A stretch of DNA of 64,000 nucleotides, taken from positions 1 to 64,000 of the forward strand of contig JAPMXV010000019.1 of the NCBI GenBank assembly GCA_026936335.1, read 5' to 3'. Every line of letters starts with the position of its first letter. Position 1 is the first letter of the stretch. Origin of the DNA: Mantamonas sphyraenae. Its lineage: Eukaryota > CRuMs > Mantamonadidae. Positions 1-10,275 of the stretch are shown here, piece by piece. The notes beneath the pieces are model-generated. The model worked only from the letters and a program-made list of their open reading frames with translations, was not told where the DNA came from and did not search any database. The position numbers were made by a program, and so were the translations under genes.

Positions 1-206
1 CTAACCCTAACCCCTAACCCTAACCCTAACCCTAACCCTAACCCTAACCCTAACCCTAACCCTAACCCTAACCCTAACCCTAACCCTAACCCTAACCCTA
101 ACCCTAACCCTAACCTAACCCTAACCCTAACCCTAACCCTAACCTAACCCTAATTCTAACCCTAAGCCCAATCCTAATCCTAACCCTAACCCAACCCTAA
201 TCTTCT
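1..206. repeat. Telomere repeat array, C-rich strand
   Basis: Near-continuous CCCTAA units fill the first 150 bases. Scattered variants follow (CCTAA, CCCTAAT, TTCTAA, CCCTAAGCCC, CCCAACCC), degenerating up to about position 206. The C-rich strand reading 5' to 3' from base 1 is the orientation expected of a left chromosome end, where the opposite strand would be TTAGGG. Variants increase away from the end, as in proximal telomere of many eukaryotes. The array may be cut short by assembly. Confidence 0.97.
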
Positions 207-475
207 CGTCTCCCCTGTGGCTGTGGATATTATGATTCCGGTCTATGTCAGATGAGTTGCGCTTGTGTCTGCTGGCGGGGTGGCTGAGTTGGGTGGTGAC
301 ATGGGGCAGTGGGCAATGGGTGGGAGTGGAAATGTCGCTTGTGAGTTGCCGTCGTCCTGCAACGCCGCGCAGTCAGCTTTGCCCATCCGCCTTCAACCAA
401 AGTATCACCAACACCCACAACTCCCTCCACCAGTCCAACACAATCCACATACACTCCACTACCACCACCTCCACC
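207..475. other. Telomere-adjacent region without a recognised gene
   Basis: This 269-base stretch joins the degenerate telomere repeats to the first gene. A reading frame is open from an ATG at 245, but its codons before 476 look like non-coding sequence. The stretch ends in a CA/CT-rich leader directly before a Kozak-like ATG (CCACCATGG) at 476. It most likely holds the promoter and 5' leader of the first gene. No subtelomeric satellite is seen. Confidence 0.5.
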
Positions 476-3400
476 ATGGACAACGGCTACTCAAGCACTC
501 GGAAGCAACAACACACACCCAACACCTACCCAGCGTGCGTTCTGCCTTCCACTCCGTTTTCTGACTGCCCGCTTCTCCCGCTTCCTTGCCTCCTCCATGC
601 CTCCGTCGCTTCACTGCACTCCTCCTCTGCATGTCCACTTCCCCATCACCACCGTCGCTGCCTTCTCCGCTCTTCTCCGATTCCCCTCTCCCCTGTCACT
701 GTCCTCCCCGTTGCCAGTTTTCCGGTCTGCCAATCTCCTCCGTTTTCCCTCCCTGCTCGTTCCATCCCTTCACCCCGCTTCTGCTTTGACTGCGTCCATT
801 CCGCCTTCCGCTCACCGTTCCCACTCCGCCCTCCTCTCTCCGTCTCCCCCACAGCTACGCGTACATGGTCCCTCCCATGGCTGCCCAGCCGTTTCCGAAC
901 ATGCTGCCCGTCTCTGGCGTACAAATCCCGTACCAGCACCCACAACCACCCATCATCTGGGTCCCTGTCAACACCTATCCCCAGCAGCACTACGCATATG
1001 CTCACCAGGGCCACCTATACTACGCCTACCCTCCTACGCCGCCTCCTCAGCCACGACAAACCACCCAGATGCACTTCGCTCAGCCTCCGTTGCACCCTCT
1101 GCCTGCTCAACCCACCACAAACCACAACCGCGTCCCTAAACGCATCAGCCCTGCCTTTGTTGGCATCACGCGGACCACATCCACCACCACATCGTCGTCC
1201 TCCTCCCACCAGGCCACACGGCAGACTGGAGACAGCGACGACGACGACGCAGACCAGGACACACCCACACATGACACCGGCGACGTTGATGTTTCTCAAC
1301 TTTGGCCACCGAGAACCACGAACAACCTCCAGCAACTTAGAGTGGATGACCAGCTCAGGGATGGAGGCGTACGAAGAAGACGGCGAGGCAAACGACGCAA
1401 CCCAGCAGCACGTGGAGGACGTGTTGGACACTCAGGGCGCACTCAGCTTCTCAGACACTGGCGATGCCATGGATGAGGAGTACATGCCGCAAGACGACAG
1501 CGACGACGACACAGACGACATGGAGCAGGAGGACACGGACGAGTGGCAGCCGAGACTCACAATTAGAGGCCACCGACGAGGAAAATACGCCAGTCGTCTT
1601 GCTGTTTCACCAAAGGTGAAAGGCAGCGGACAGCGCAGGGTCAGGGTCACGGCTGGCAGTGGCACAGAGACAGGAACGTCGAGCACACGAGCAAGCAGGG
1701 CCAAGAACGGAGACAACGGCGCACGGAAGAAATCAGGCGTGGACAAGACGAGCAAGTTGCCAGATGGGGTTGTGCGCAAAGGGTGGAAACTGGGGCCCAG
1801 TGACGACCGCAGCCACAGCAACAAGAAAGAGCACACGGCACTGCTGAACCACGTGCACACCCTGGCCAACGAGCATCCCATCGACAACATCCCCGACAAC
1901 ATGACCCTGCAGGCGCGTGTTGTGGTCTGCCATGGCACCCTGAACACGCTGGTCCGACAAATCCTTCTCGCTCTGGGCAACATTCCCCTCTCCCAGGGCG
2001 ACATGGCCCTCTGCCTCACCCTACTCGGCCGTGGCATGGATCAAAACGCGTGCAGCCGTGCCATCATCAAGGCTGGTTTGACCATGGGTGTGACAAAGGC
2101 TGGGTTGAAGGTGTGCTGGCTGGAGGAGCCACACGACCACGGCGACCCCAACTACGCCCTCCTCCACCTGCTCATGACAGAGATGGACAGCCTCGGTGAC
2201 AGCCCCCTTCCCACCAGCTGGAGGGAGCACGAGCAGACCCAGCTGTGGCTGCAGAAAGCACGACGCCCTGCTGACAACGACAGGGACCCACACTGGACAC
2301 AATGCGACTACGACCACCACGTGACCACCACCAAGGTGGACAAGTGGCATCCTGAGTCTGTGCGCAGTGGCTGGGCATCGCACTCTCCCAGCGACGAGCG
2401 TGGCAGCTGCACGGCGCGGGAGTTCCAGACGCTGCTGGCACACATGAAGACACGTGCAGCCAAGCACCCTCGCCATCAGCACGCTCACGAGCACCAGTCA
2501 CTGCGTGAGCTGATCAACAACGGCAGCTTGAAATCCCTGCTGCGACACATCATCCTGGCGCTGGGCAACGTTGGCGTGCCGCCTGTCGACCTGGCCTTCT
2601 TTGTCCGCCTCCTCAGGCCACACCTCACCTACAAGATGGTGCAACCTGCCATCAAGAACCCCATCACCCGCGGCGTCACCTCCCTTTCCCTCAAGATCGC
2701 CTGGCTCGACAAACCCAAACCCAGCGACGCCACACTGCACACCCTCCTCCACACCCTCATCGACCGCATCACACCCCACATCACCACCCGCCCCACCACC
2801 ACAGACGCTGTCAACGCACTCGACATCCCCGAGCTTGTTCTTCCCGAGCCCACAGAGGAAGAGATGATGGCCGTGGAGGATGGACTGCCAGATGGCGTCG
2901 TGCGCAGTGGCTGGACAAAATGGCGCAAGAACGAGCGCATGCACAGCAACAAGAAGGAGCACACGGCACTGCGGAACCACATGCACACTCTGGCCGATGA
3001 GCATCCCATCGACGACATCCCAGACCTCATGACACTGCAGGCGCGTGTTGTTGTCTGCCATGGCACCCTGCTGACGCTTGTCCGACAGATCCAGCTCGCT
3101 CTGGGCAACATTCCCCTCTCCCAGGGCGACATGGCCTTCTGCCTCACCCTACTCGGCCATGAAGTGGATCAAATGGCGTGCAGCCATGCCATCCTCAGCG
3201 CTGGTCTGGCCGTGGGGGTGACAAAGGCTGGGTTGAAGGTGTGCTGGCTGGAGGAGCCACACGACCATGGCGACCCCAACTACGCCCTCCTCCACCTGCT
3301 CATGACAGAGATGGACACGCTTGGCAACAGGCCCCATGCCACCACCTGGAAGGAACACGAGCAGACCCAGCTATTGCTGCAGGAAGCACGACGCCCTGTT

Positions 3401-4033
3401 GACAACGACAGCGACCCACACTGGACACAATGCGACTTCGACCACCACCTCCCCACCAACAAGGTGGACAAGTGGCATCCTGAGTCTGTGCGCAATGGTT
3501 GGGCAGCACAGAGAACAACCGACGAGCGTGGCAGCTGCACGACGCGGGAGTTCCAGACGCTGCTGGCACACATGAAGACACGTGCAGCCAAGCACCCTCG
3601 CCATCAGCACGCTCACGAGCACCAGTCACTGCGTGAGCTGATCAACAACGGCAGCTTGAAATCCCTGCTGCGACACATCATCCTGGCGCTGGGCAACGTT
3701 GGCGTGCCGCCTGTCGACCTGGCCTTCTTTGTCCGCCTCCTCAGGCCACGACTCGCCTACAAGCATGTAAAAGGTGCCATCAGCCACACTCTCACCCGCG
3801 GCGTCACCTCCCTCTCCCTGAAGATCGCCTGGCTCGACAACCCCCAACCCAGCGACGCCACACTGCACACTCTCCTCCACACCCTCATCGACCGCATCAC
3901 ACCCCACATCACCACCCGCCCCACCACCGTTGCACTCGTCAACGCCTATCCCATCCCCTCCTTCACCCTGCCCAAGCGCAAAGACCCTTCCTCCTCCTCC
4001 TCCTCCTCCTCCAAACGCCAACGCCTCGAATGA
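476..4033 (+). CDS. Subtelomeric protein with duplicated A-B-A-B helical modules
   Basis: Function not recognised. The start at 476 sits in a strong Kozak context. Exon 1 (476-534) reads MDNGYSS and ends at a gtgcgt donor. Exon 2 begins at 855 after a C-rich tract and cccacag, giving a Tyr/Pro/His-rich region (YAYMVPPMAAQ). A second junction near 1270-1365 must change frame to the acidic segment (DEEYMPQDDSDDD) but could not be fixed. The C-terminal 750 residues hold four related modules, A1-B1-A2-B2. Each opens with a VVRxGW or SVRxGW motif and contains predicted helices, such as a LALGN segment followed by Leu-rich stretches. A1-B1 and A2-B2 are copies 376 residues apart. The end is a Ser run and KRQRLE. 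The module could be an adaptor-like helical domain; this is a guess. Confidence 0.6.
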   Translation: MDNGYSSTRKQQHTPNTYPACVLPSTPFSDCPLLPLPCLLHASVASLHSSSACPLPHHHRRCLLRSSPIPLSPVTVLPVASFPVCQSPPFSLPARSIPSPRFCFDCVHSAFRSPFPLRPPLSVSPTATRTWSLPWLPSRFRTCCPSLAYKSRTSTHNHPSSGSLSTPIPSSTTHMLTRATYTTPTLLRRLLSHDKPPRCTSLSLRCTLCLLNPPQTTTASLNASALPLLASRGPHPPPHRRPPPTRPHGRLETATTTTQTRTHPHMTPATLMFLNFGHREPRTTSSNLEWMTSSGMEAYEEDGEANDATQQHVEDVLDTQGALSFSDTGDAMDEEYMPQDDSDDDTDDMEQEDTDEWQPRLTIRGHRRGKYASRLAVSPKVKGSGQRRVRVTAGSGTETGTSSTRASRAKNGDNGARKKSGVDKTSKLPDGVVRKGWKLGPSDDRSHSNKKEHTALLNHVHTLANEHPIDNIPDNMTLQARVVVCHGTLNTLVRQILLALGNIPLSQGDMALCLTLLGRGMDQNACSRAIIKAGLTMGVTKAGLKVCWLEEPHDHGDPNYALLHLLMTEMDSLGDSPLPTSWREHEQTQLWLQKARRPADNDRDPHWTQCDYDHHVTTTKVDKWHPESVRSGWASHSPSDERGSCTAREFQTLLAHMKTRAAKHPRHQHAHEHQSLRELINNGSLKSLLRHIILALGNVGVPPVDLAFFVRLLRPHLTYKMVQPAIKNPITRGVTSLSLKIAWLDKPKPSDATLHTLLHTLIDRITPHITTRPTTTDAVNALDIPELVLPEPTEEEMMAVEDGLPDGVVRSGWTKWRKNERMHSNKKEHTALRNHMHTLADEHPIDDIPDLMTLQARVVVCHGTLLTLVRQIQLALGNIPLSQGDMAFCLTLLGHEVDQMACSHAILSAGLAVGVTKAGLKVCWLEEPHDHGDPNYALLHLLMTEMDTLGNRPHATTWKEHEQTQLLLQEARRPVDNDSDPHWTQCDFDHHLPTNKVDKWHPESVRNGWAAQRTTDERGSCTTREFQTLLAHMKTRAAKHPRHQHAHEHQSLRELINNGSLKSLLRHIILALGNVGVPPVDLAFFVRLLRPRLAYKHVKGAISHTLTRGVTSLSLKIAWLDNPQPSDATLHTLLHTLIDRITPHITTRPTTVALVNAYPIPSFTLPKRKDPSSSSSSSSKRQRLE
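1757..4000 (+). repeat. 1,128-bp in-frame tandem duplication
   Basis: Matching landmarks recur exactly 1,128 bp apart: the codons for LPDGVVR at 1757 and 2885, and those for VDKWHPESVR at 2336 and 3464. Long stretches are identical at the DNA level, for example the B module around 2400-2640 versus 3530-3770, so the duplication looks recent or homogenised. The second copy fades into the C-terminal tail near 4000. Each 1,128-bp unit itself consists of two diverged half-units (A and B). Confidence 0.9.
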
Positions 4034-4065
4034 ACCACCTTTTTCATTCCCACACCCTCTCCACT

Positions 4066-6057
4066 TCACCCTCCCCTCCCCATCCACCTCAACACCCTCT
4101 CCATCACCTCATCTGGCAGTGTCACCCACCCTTCCCACCCTCCCTCCTCCACATACTCCTCCATTCCTCCACACTCAAACATCGCCTCCCTCTCCTCCCC
4201 ATTCATCACCAACGCCACCTCCATCGCCTCATCCACCTCCCCATCCCATCCAATCCAATGCCACGCCTTTCTCCACCCCTCCTCTCTCACCAAATCCACC
4301 GTTTCCACCGTTGGTCGTTGTGAGCGCTCCCTGAGTGCCTCCAACACCTTGTCCTGTCGATTTTCCACCGAAACCGTCACGCCATCCACGGCAACGCCCC
4401 AGTCCAATAGTTCTTTCACCTTGTCCACCATGCCCGTTTCTGCAGCCGTCCGGAAAGCCTTGGCCTGCTGGTTGTTGCGTTCAACGACGGCAATGCACTC
4501 CTTCACGGCAACACCATCAAGCCGAACACACGATCGATTGGAACTCATTCCCTCGGCCAAGGATGGATTTTGGTCCCTGCAGAAATGGTTGTCTGCCAAG
4601 TAAAGGTTTGTCAACGATGCGTTCCGCGCGAGTGCGGCGCCAAAAGCAGAAAGACCCACGTCCGAGATTTTGTTCGCGTCCAAGGAAATCTGTCGCAGAT
4701 CCCTGTTGTCCTCCAACATCTGTGCCACAGCTACAGCGCCTTCATCTCCACAGCCAGTGTCTCGCAAGTGCAGGGCTTCGAGGCGGGGGTTCGCTTTGGC
4801 CAGGGCGACAACACCAGCATCCCCAATACCATTGCTCGAGAGGTACAGTGACCTCAGTGTGGTATTTCCCGAAAGTGACGCCCCCAGTGCGGCTGCCCCT
4901 TCACCTGAAATCCGGTTTTGGCTGAGGTAAAGCATGCGGAGGGTACGGTTCGTTTTCAGCGCCTTGGCCAAGCTTGCTGCGGAACTGTCTCCGATGCCGT
5001 TTGAATCCACGTGAAGCGACTGAAGATTCCTATTCTCCCCTAAGGACGCAAAGATGGCCGTTGCACCCTCATCTCCGACGCAATTCCTGCTGAGGAACAG
5101 CATCTCGAGGGCAGTGGTGCGTAGTGCTGCTCCGATCTCAATGGCACCCTCGTCGTCTATGCGGTTGCTCGACATGAAAAGATTCCGCAATGTGTGATTG
5201 TGAGACAAACCAAAGGCAATCCCTGCTGCTCCTTTGCCGCCCAAAGCGTTGCGGGCAAGGTTCAAGGTTTGCAGTGTCGTGGTGGCTGCCAGGCCTTCAC
5301 CAATGCTTTCCCCACCTCGAGGACCAATGTGGTTCCAAGAAAGATTCAGCTCATGCAAGCTGTGATTGTCCGCAAGGGCGCTGCCCAGCGCGGAAGCACC
5401 TGCGTCTCCAATCGAGCAGCTATCCAGGGAAAGCCGGCGCAACGAGCGGTTCGCCGCAAGCCCATTGGCCAACTCCGCTGCTCCATCATCTCCAATCGCA
5501 TTGCTCCGCAGTGAAAGTTCACAAAGAGTCCGGTTGCCCTTGAGTGCGTTGCCAAGTGCGGCCGCTCCTTTCGCGCCAATTAGATTTTGGCCGACATGAA
5601 GCTCGCGCAAAGCTCCATGTTCAATTAACAACTCACTGAGAGCCACAGCACCCAAGTCTCCGATTTGATTGCTGGAGAGGGTCAGTTCCTGTAGATTCGC
5701 GCAGGAAGAAAGCGCAAAGCAAAGGGCAGCCCCTCCGGCAGCTCCAACGGTGTTTGCGTGAAGATTCAGCGTCGACAAGAGCGAATTTCCCGAGATTGAA
5801 TGAGCCAAACACTGTGCCCCCTCGTCTCCGATGCTGTTTCTCCCCAAAGCAAGGTTGATCACGCGCAGATTCCCCAGAACGCGCGCGAGCTCCTGGGCCG
5901 CACCATCATCAAGTTGGTTGCACTTCAGGTTGAGGGTGTGCAGCACTGTGTAGGACTCCAGTGCACCCGCCAGATGATGGAGTTCGTCGCGGCCGACGCG
6001 CGAGTTGCGAAGATTCACCTTTGTGCTCACATGCGTCAGCCCCTGCGTCCCCACCAT
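4066..6057 (-). CDS. Leucine-rich repeat (RNI/NLRC3 type) protein with ankyrin-like tail
   Basis: An intronless 663-residue protein. The start is the first ATG in the frame (MVGTQG at 6057); codons further upstream are open but lack an ATG. From about residue 20 to 510 there are roughly seventeen 28-residue LRRs of the ribonuclease-inhibitor class, with the pattern LxxLxLxxNxIGDxGAxALxxAL. Such repeats form a horseshoe used for protein binding and occur in NLRC3-like and RanGAP-like proteins. No NACHT or GTPase-activating signature is seen. After the LRRs, a segment near residue 545 (RTAAETGMVDKVKELLDWG) resembles one ankyrin repeat. The C-terminal 100 residues are Trp/Glu-rich and not recognised. 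It is divergent to the gene starting at 6199, with 141 bp between start codons. A cytosolic scaffold role is inferred only. Confidence 0.85.
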   Translation of the reverse strand: MVGTQGLTHVSTKVNLRNSRVGRDELHHLAGALESYTVLHTLNLKCNQLDDGAAQELARVLGNLRVINLALGRNSIGDEGAQCLAHSISGNSLLSTLNLHANTVGAAGGAALCFALSSCANLQELTLSSNQIGDLGAVALSELLIEHGALRELHVGQNLIGAKGAAALGNALKGNRTLCELSLRSNAIGDDGAAELANGLAANRSLRRLSLDSCSIGDAGASALGSALADNHSLHELNLSWNHIGPRGGESIGEGLAATTTLQTLNLARNALGGKGAAGIAFGLSHNHTLRNLFMSSNRIDDEGAIEIGAALRTTALEMLFLSRNCVGDEGATAIFASLGENRNLQSLHVDSNGIGDSSAASLAKALKTNRTLRMLYLSQNRISGEGAAALGASLSGNTTLRSLYLSSNGIGDAGVVALAKANPRLEALHLRDTGCGDEGAVAVAQMLEDNRDLRQISLDANKISDVGLSAFGAALARNASLTNLYLADNHFCRDQNPSLAEGMSSNRSCVRLDGVAVKECIAVVERNNQQAKAFRTAAETGMVDKVKELLDWGVAVDGVTVSVENRQDKVLEALRERSQRPTVETVDLVREEGWRKAWHWIGWDGEVDEAMEVALVMNGEEREAMFECGGMEEYVEEGGWEGWVTLPDEVMERVLRWMGRGG

Positions 6058-6198
6058 ACCAAACAATGTACACACACAACACTCACTGTTTCCACACCAC
6101 CATTGCTGAGCGCTGTCAACACCGCATGCAGCTTCTCGTTCATCGTGCAAAATTGTTGGCGTTGCTGGGGCTGCAGCGCCACATGGCCCACAAAATTC

Positions 6199-9100
6199 AT
6201 GATGCACATTGTTCGCGCGATAGCGACTATCTTGCTATTGCTTGTCTGCGCATCCATTGCACATGGTCGTTTGGGGGTGGGAGGGTCTTTTGACGAATCC
6301 GATTCTGCATTGTCAACCCAATCGGAATGGGACAAAGAGAGGCATGATGTGCTTGACAACACATCTCAAAGTGACAGCGACGTGGAAGACCGCAAAGACG
6401 TGGGACAAGGGAAATCCGGTGGGGCGTCTCGGTGAGTTTGAGTTTGCGTTCGGGTGGCGAAAAAAAGGGGTGATGTCGACCCACAAAACACGCGCTCACA
6501 CGATGCAGTCTCGACACTGAGGCTGCGCGAATTTTCGCACGCGCCGCAGAAGAGCAAAGCAGAAAACGTGCTGATTATTTCAGGCGCCTAAAGATCCGGC
6601 AAAAGAAGGAACAGGCGCGCTACGAACGCATCATGGCCAAGCGCCGAGTTGAAGCCGCCAAGAAGCGGGCGGCGTTCCTTTTGGCTCAAGCTGAGCGCAA
6701 GCGCAAGCAGAAGGAGGAGGAGAAACGCGTACGCATCATCCTTGCGCAGCGTGCCAAGGAAGCTGCTGCAAAGCGAGCCGAGTACTATCGCCTGCTCAAG
6801 ATCCGGCAAAAGAAGGAACAGGCGCGCTACGAACGCATCATGGCCAAGCGCCGAGTCGAAGCCGCCAAGAAGCGGGCGGCGTTCCTTTTGGCCCAAGCTG
6901 AGCGCAAGCGCAAGCAGAAGGAGGAGGAGAAGCGCGTACGCATCATCCTTGCGCAGCGTGCCAAGGAAGCTGCTGCAAAGCGAGCCGAGTACTATCGCCA
7001 GCTCAAGATCCGGCAAAAGAAGGAACAGGCGCGCTACGAACGCATCATGGCCAAGCGCCGAGTCGAAGCCGCCAAGAAGCGGGCGGCGTTCCTTTTGGCC
7101 CAGGCTGAGCGCAAGCGCAAGCAGAAGGAGGAGGAGAAGCGCGTACGCATCATCCTTGCGCAGCGTGCCAAGGAAGCTGCTGCAAAGCGAGCCGAGTACA
7201 ATCGCCTGCTCAAGATCCGGCAAAAGAAGGAACAGGCGCGCTACGAACGCATCATGGCCAAGCGCCGAGTCGAAGCCGCCAAGAAGCGGGCGGCGTTCCT
7301 TTTGGCCCAGGCTGAGCGCAAGCGCAAGCAGAAGGAGGAGGAGAAGCGCGTACGCATCATCCTTGCGCAGCGTGCCAAGGAAGCTGCTGCAAAGCGAGCC
7401 GAGTACAATCGCCTGCTCAAGATCCGGCAAAAGAAGGAACAGGCGCGCTACGAACGCATCATGGCCAAGCGCCGAGTCGAAGCCGCCAAGAAGCGGGCGG
7501 CGTTCCTTTTGGCCCAAGCTGAGCGCAAGCGCAAGCAAAAGGAGGAGGAGAAGCGCGTACGCATCATCCTTGCGCAGCGTGCCAAGGAAGCTGCTGCAAA
7601 GCGAGCCGAGTACTATCGCCTGCTCAAGATCCGGCAAAAGAAGGAACAGGCGCGCTACGAACGCATCATGGCCAAGCGCCGAGTCGAAGCCGCCAAGCAA
7701 CGCGCAGTGGGGCTTCTCCCGACGCGCATGCGCCTTGCCTTCCCATCTGTGAAGCCGCAACTCCGCGCCTACCTCACAACGGCGTTTGCGACCTCACAGC
7801 AGCTGAAAGGGTTCAGTGTGGCTCTGATTCAACTTCAAAAGTCGTTGCAAGCTGCCCTCAAGCAAGCCACAGGCCCGTCGCGCTCTGCCGTCGTGCACGC
7901 ACAGCAGCTTCTTTCAAAAGCAACACGTGAAGCGATCGACATGAGAGTGCGTCTCAGTCGCTCGCTGGACACAATGGGGAACAGCCCACGCCCCAACCGC
8001 GTGCTGTTCTACACCAGCAAGCTTGTTGCAAGCAGGAGATCTCTCAACCGACATCTTGCGGCATTGGGCATGGGTTTGCATGCCCTCTGCAACGGGTTGC
8101 AGTACCACTCGTCGCGCGTGCGACTCCGCGACAACGACAACGACACCAACGGCGTCGATTTGCTGTCGCAAGCCCAGGAGTGGCGCAGGCAGTTCCAAAA
8201 CATGGCTGCTGCCGCCTCTCAGGCCACACAGACCGCAATCGACCAAGCGTCGGCGTACGCGTACGATGTGGCTTCGGAAGCGGTGCGACGAGGAATCCGA
8301 CTGACCAAGGAGAACGCTGACGCGATTCTGACTGTGGCAGGGGTTGTGGGTGGCACTGCGCTGTGCGGTCCACCGTGTGGAACAGCCGGTGGAGTCCTCG
8401 GAAGCTCGCTGGGCTCGTACATTGCCACCAGTGGCAGCCAAAAGGACAAGTTGGAGGCTGCAGCCACCAGTGCCATCTTGGGCATGATGCTCCCTGCACG
8501 CCTTGGCAAGATCGCCTTGAAGTACGGTGCCAAGCTCGGCCCGGTGAAGGAAGCCATTGCGCTTGTGCGCAAGTTTGGCGGCGATGCGGTCGAAGGAGCA
8601 CTCAAGACGGAGCAGAAACAAGCCGAGGCCTTTGTCGCGGGCATGCTGGACACGAAACTGGGCAAAGCGATTGTGAACCGCGTGGAAAAGGTTTCCTTTG
8701 GCAAGTCTCTTCCGGTTGGAAAGAATCTCGTGGAGATGATGAAGGAGGCTCTCACGGAGCAGGTTGCAGATCGCCTGCCTGCGCACGTCGTGAAGGAAAA
8801 GGCAACGGAGATGCTGAAGGAACTGGGCGAGGAATCCGTGAGGGCCCTTGCAGAGAAGATGGGGATCCACATCCCCACCGATGAAAAGGCCATTGTCAAG
8901 GCAGTTGTTTCTGCCATTTTCAACGACCAGTCGGCTCCCGAACCACGTCCGACGCTGACGAGCAACCAGCGGGTGGACGAGGGGCGCAAGCAGCTTGAAG
9001 GGATCCTGACGATGACCGCAGCCCAGAAGGCACGCATGCAGGAGGCCATTCGCGCACGGAAGATGGAGAAGCAAGTGATGGAAGAGGAACGCAAACAGAT

Positions 9101-10244
9101 GATGGCTCAGTACCGCCGCGACCGTGCGCGAGCACTGGCCAAGCAGAAGGCTCTCATTGCCCAGCGGGAGAAGGAGGGACAACGCAAACTGCGCGAGTCC
9201 ATGGCAAAGGCCCGCCGCGACCGTGCGCGAGCACTGGCTCAGCTGAAGGCACGCATTGCCCAACGGGAGAAGGAGGGACAACGCAAACTCCGCGAGTCCA
9301 TGGCAAAGGCCCGCCGCGACCGTGCGCGAGCACTGGCTAAGCAGAAGGCTCTCATTGCCCAGCGGGAGAAGGAGGGACAACGCAAACTCCGCGAGTCCAT
9401 GGCAAAGGCCCGCCGCGACCGTGCTCGAGCACTGGCTCAGCTGAAGGCACGGGCAGCTCAGCAACGGCGTGTTGAAGCTGCACTTCGCAAACGACTAGCC
9501 GTGCAGGAACGAAAACGAGCGCGCAGATGGGCCAAGCTGATGGCGAAGCATCGAGCCGAGGCCGCACGCCGTCGCCAGCAGCAAGCTGCTCTCCAACGTG
9601 CCTTGCGTGCTCGCCAGCAACAGGCAGCTGCGGCGCGACGCCAAAAGTATGCTCAGCAACGCGCTCAGGCTTTGGCTCAGTACGCAGCGCGGCGCCGAGC
9701 TGCTGCAGAACGCAACCGGCGCTTCCTACAAGCTCAGCAACGACGATACCAGCAACGTCGTGCCGCACAACAACGCCGCCGAGCCCAGCAACGTCGTGCC
9801 GCACAGCAACGCAGGCGAAGATCCTCTCCCCGGCGCCGCATCCGCACCGGCCGCAGGGTCCGACACCGCCACACCACACGCGCCTCCCTTCGCGCACGAT
9901 ACCATGCCCGTCAAAACCGCATCCGTTCCCGCCGACGACGACGACGAAGCTCCTCCCCCACCCTCTCCTCCCGCCGTTCCCGCCGCCGACGACGACGACG
10001 AAGCTCCTCCCCCACCCTCTCCTCCCGCCGTTCCCGCCGCCGCCGCCGCAGCTCTCACGCCAGCGGCGGATCATCTGTCGGCATTCGAAGGACCTCCCGC
10101 GGTGGCTTTGCCATCGTCGTCCGACGCTCCAGCCGCTCACGCCACTCTCGCCGCTCCTCCTTCTCCTCCTCGCGCTCGCGCTCGTCTCGACGTCTCTCCC
10201 TCTCTCGAACCCATCGCGCTCACTTTGGTGGACGACGGCGCTAA
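6199..10244 (+). CDS. Coiled-coil repeat protein with N-terminal signal peptide
   Basis: Two exons, 6199-6431 and 6509-10244, joined across a 77-bp intron (gtgagt...gatgcag), give 1,322 residues. Residues 1-24 look like a signal peptide (MMHIVRAIATILLLLVCASIAHG). An acidic Ser/Asp segment follows. Five and a partial copies of a 69-residue Lys/Arg/Glu/Ala-rich unit come next, with heptad-like spacing typical of long coiled coils. The middle (about residues 430-800) is globular and contains a Gly-rich hydrophobic stretch (GVVGGTALCG, GTAGGVLGSSLG) that could be a glycine-zipper membrane segment. Three 34-residue Arg/Lys-rich repeats (REKEGQRKLRES) then lead to a Gln/Arg-rich and finally Arg/Ser-rich tail (RRRRRRSSSPTLSSRR). 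Function unknown. The mix of a secretory signal and a highly basic RS-type tail is odd. A start at the second ATG (6202) is equally possible. Confidence 0.8.
6583..7697 (+). repeat. 207-bp tandem repeats, about 5.4 copies
   Basis: The sequence coding for MAKRRVEAAKK recurs at 6633, 6840, 7047, 7254, 7461 and 7668, exactly 207 bp (69 codons) apart. Copies differ by only a few bases, for example the Tyr/Asn codon in EYYR versus EYNR and caagct versus caggct. Because the unit length is a multiple of three and contains no stop in several frames, long open shadow frames run through the array on both strands. Confidence 0.95.
9108..9450 (+). repeat. About 102-bp tandem repeats, 3 copies and a partial
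   Basis: The segment coding for DRARALAKQKALIAQREKEGQ and its variant with LAQLKARIAQ recurs every 34 codons inside the long exon of the coiled-coil gene. Two unit types alternate (AKQKALIA and AQLKARIA), pointing to growth of a two-unit block. Confidence 0.85.
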
Positions 10245-10275
10245 GAAACACTCTTCTCCATTCCCCATTCCCCAT

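Noticed and set aside
6583-7697. Regularly spaced repeats considered as a CRISPR array or satellite
   Set aside because: Units are 207 bp with no spacers, continuous coding sense, and in a eukaryotic gene.
6588-7760. 390-codon minus-strand frame with Leu-rich repeats
   Set aside because: It is the reverse complement of the Lys/Glu/Arg coding repeat. Its period equals that of the sense gene, and no start, intron or conserved motif supports it.
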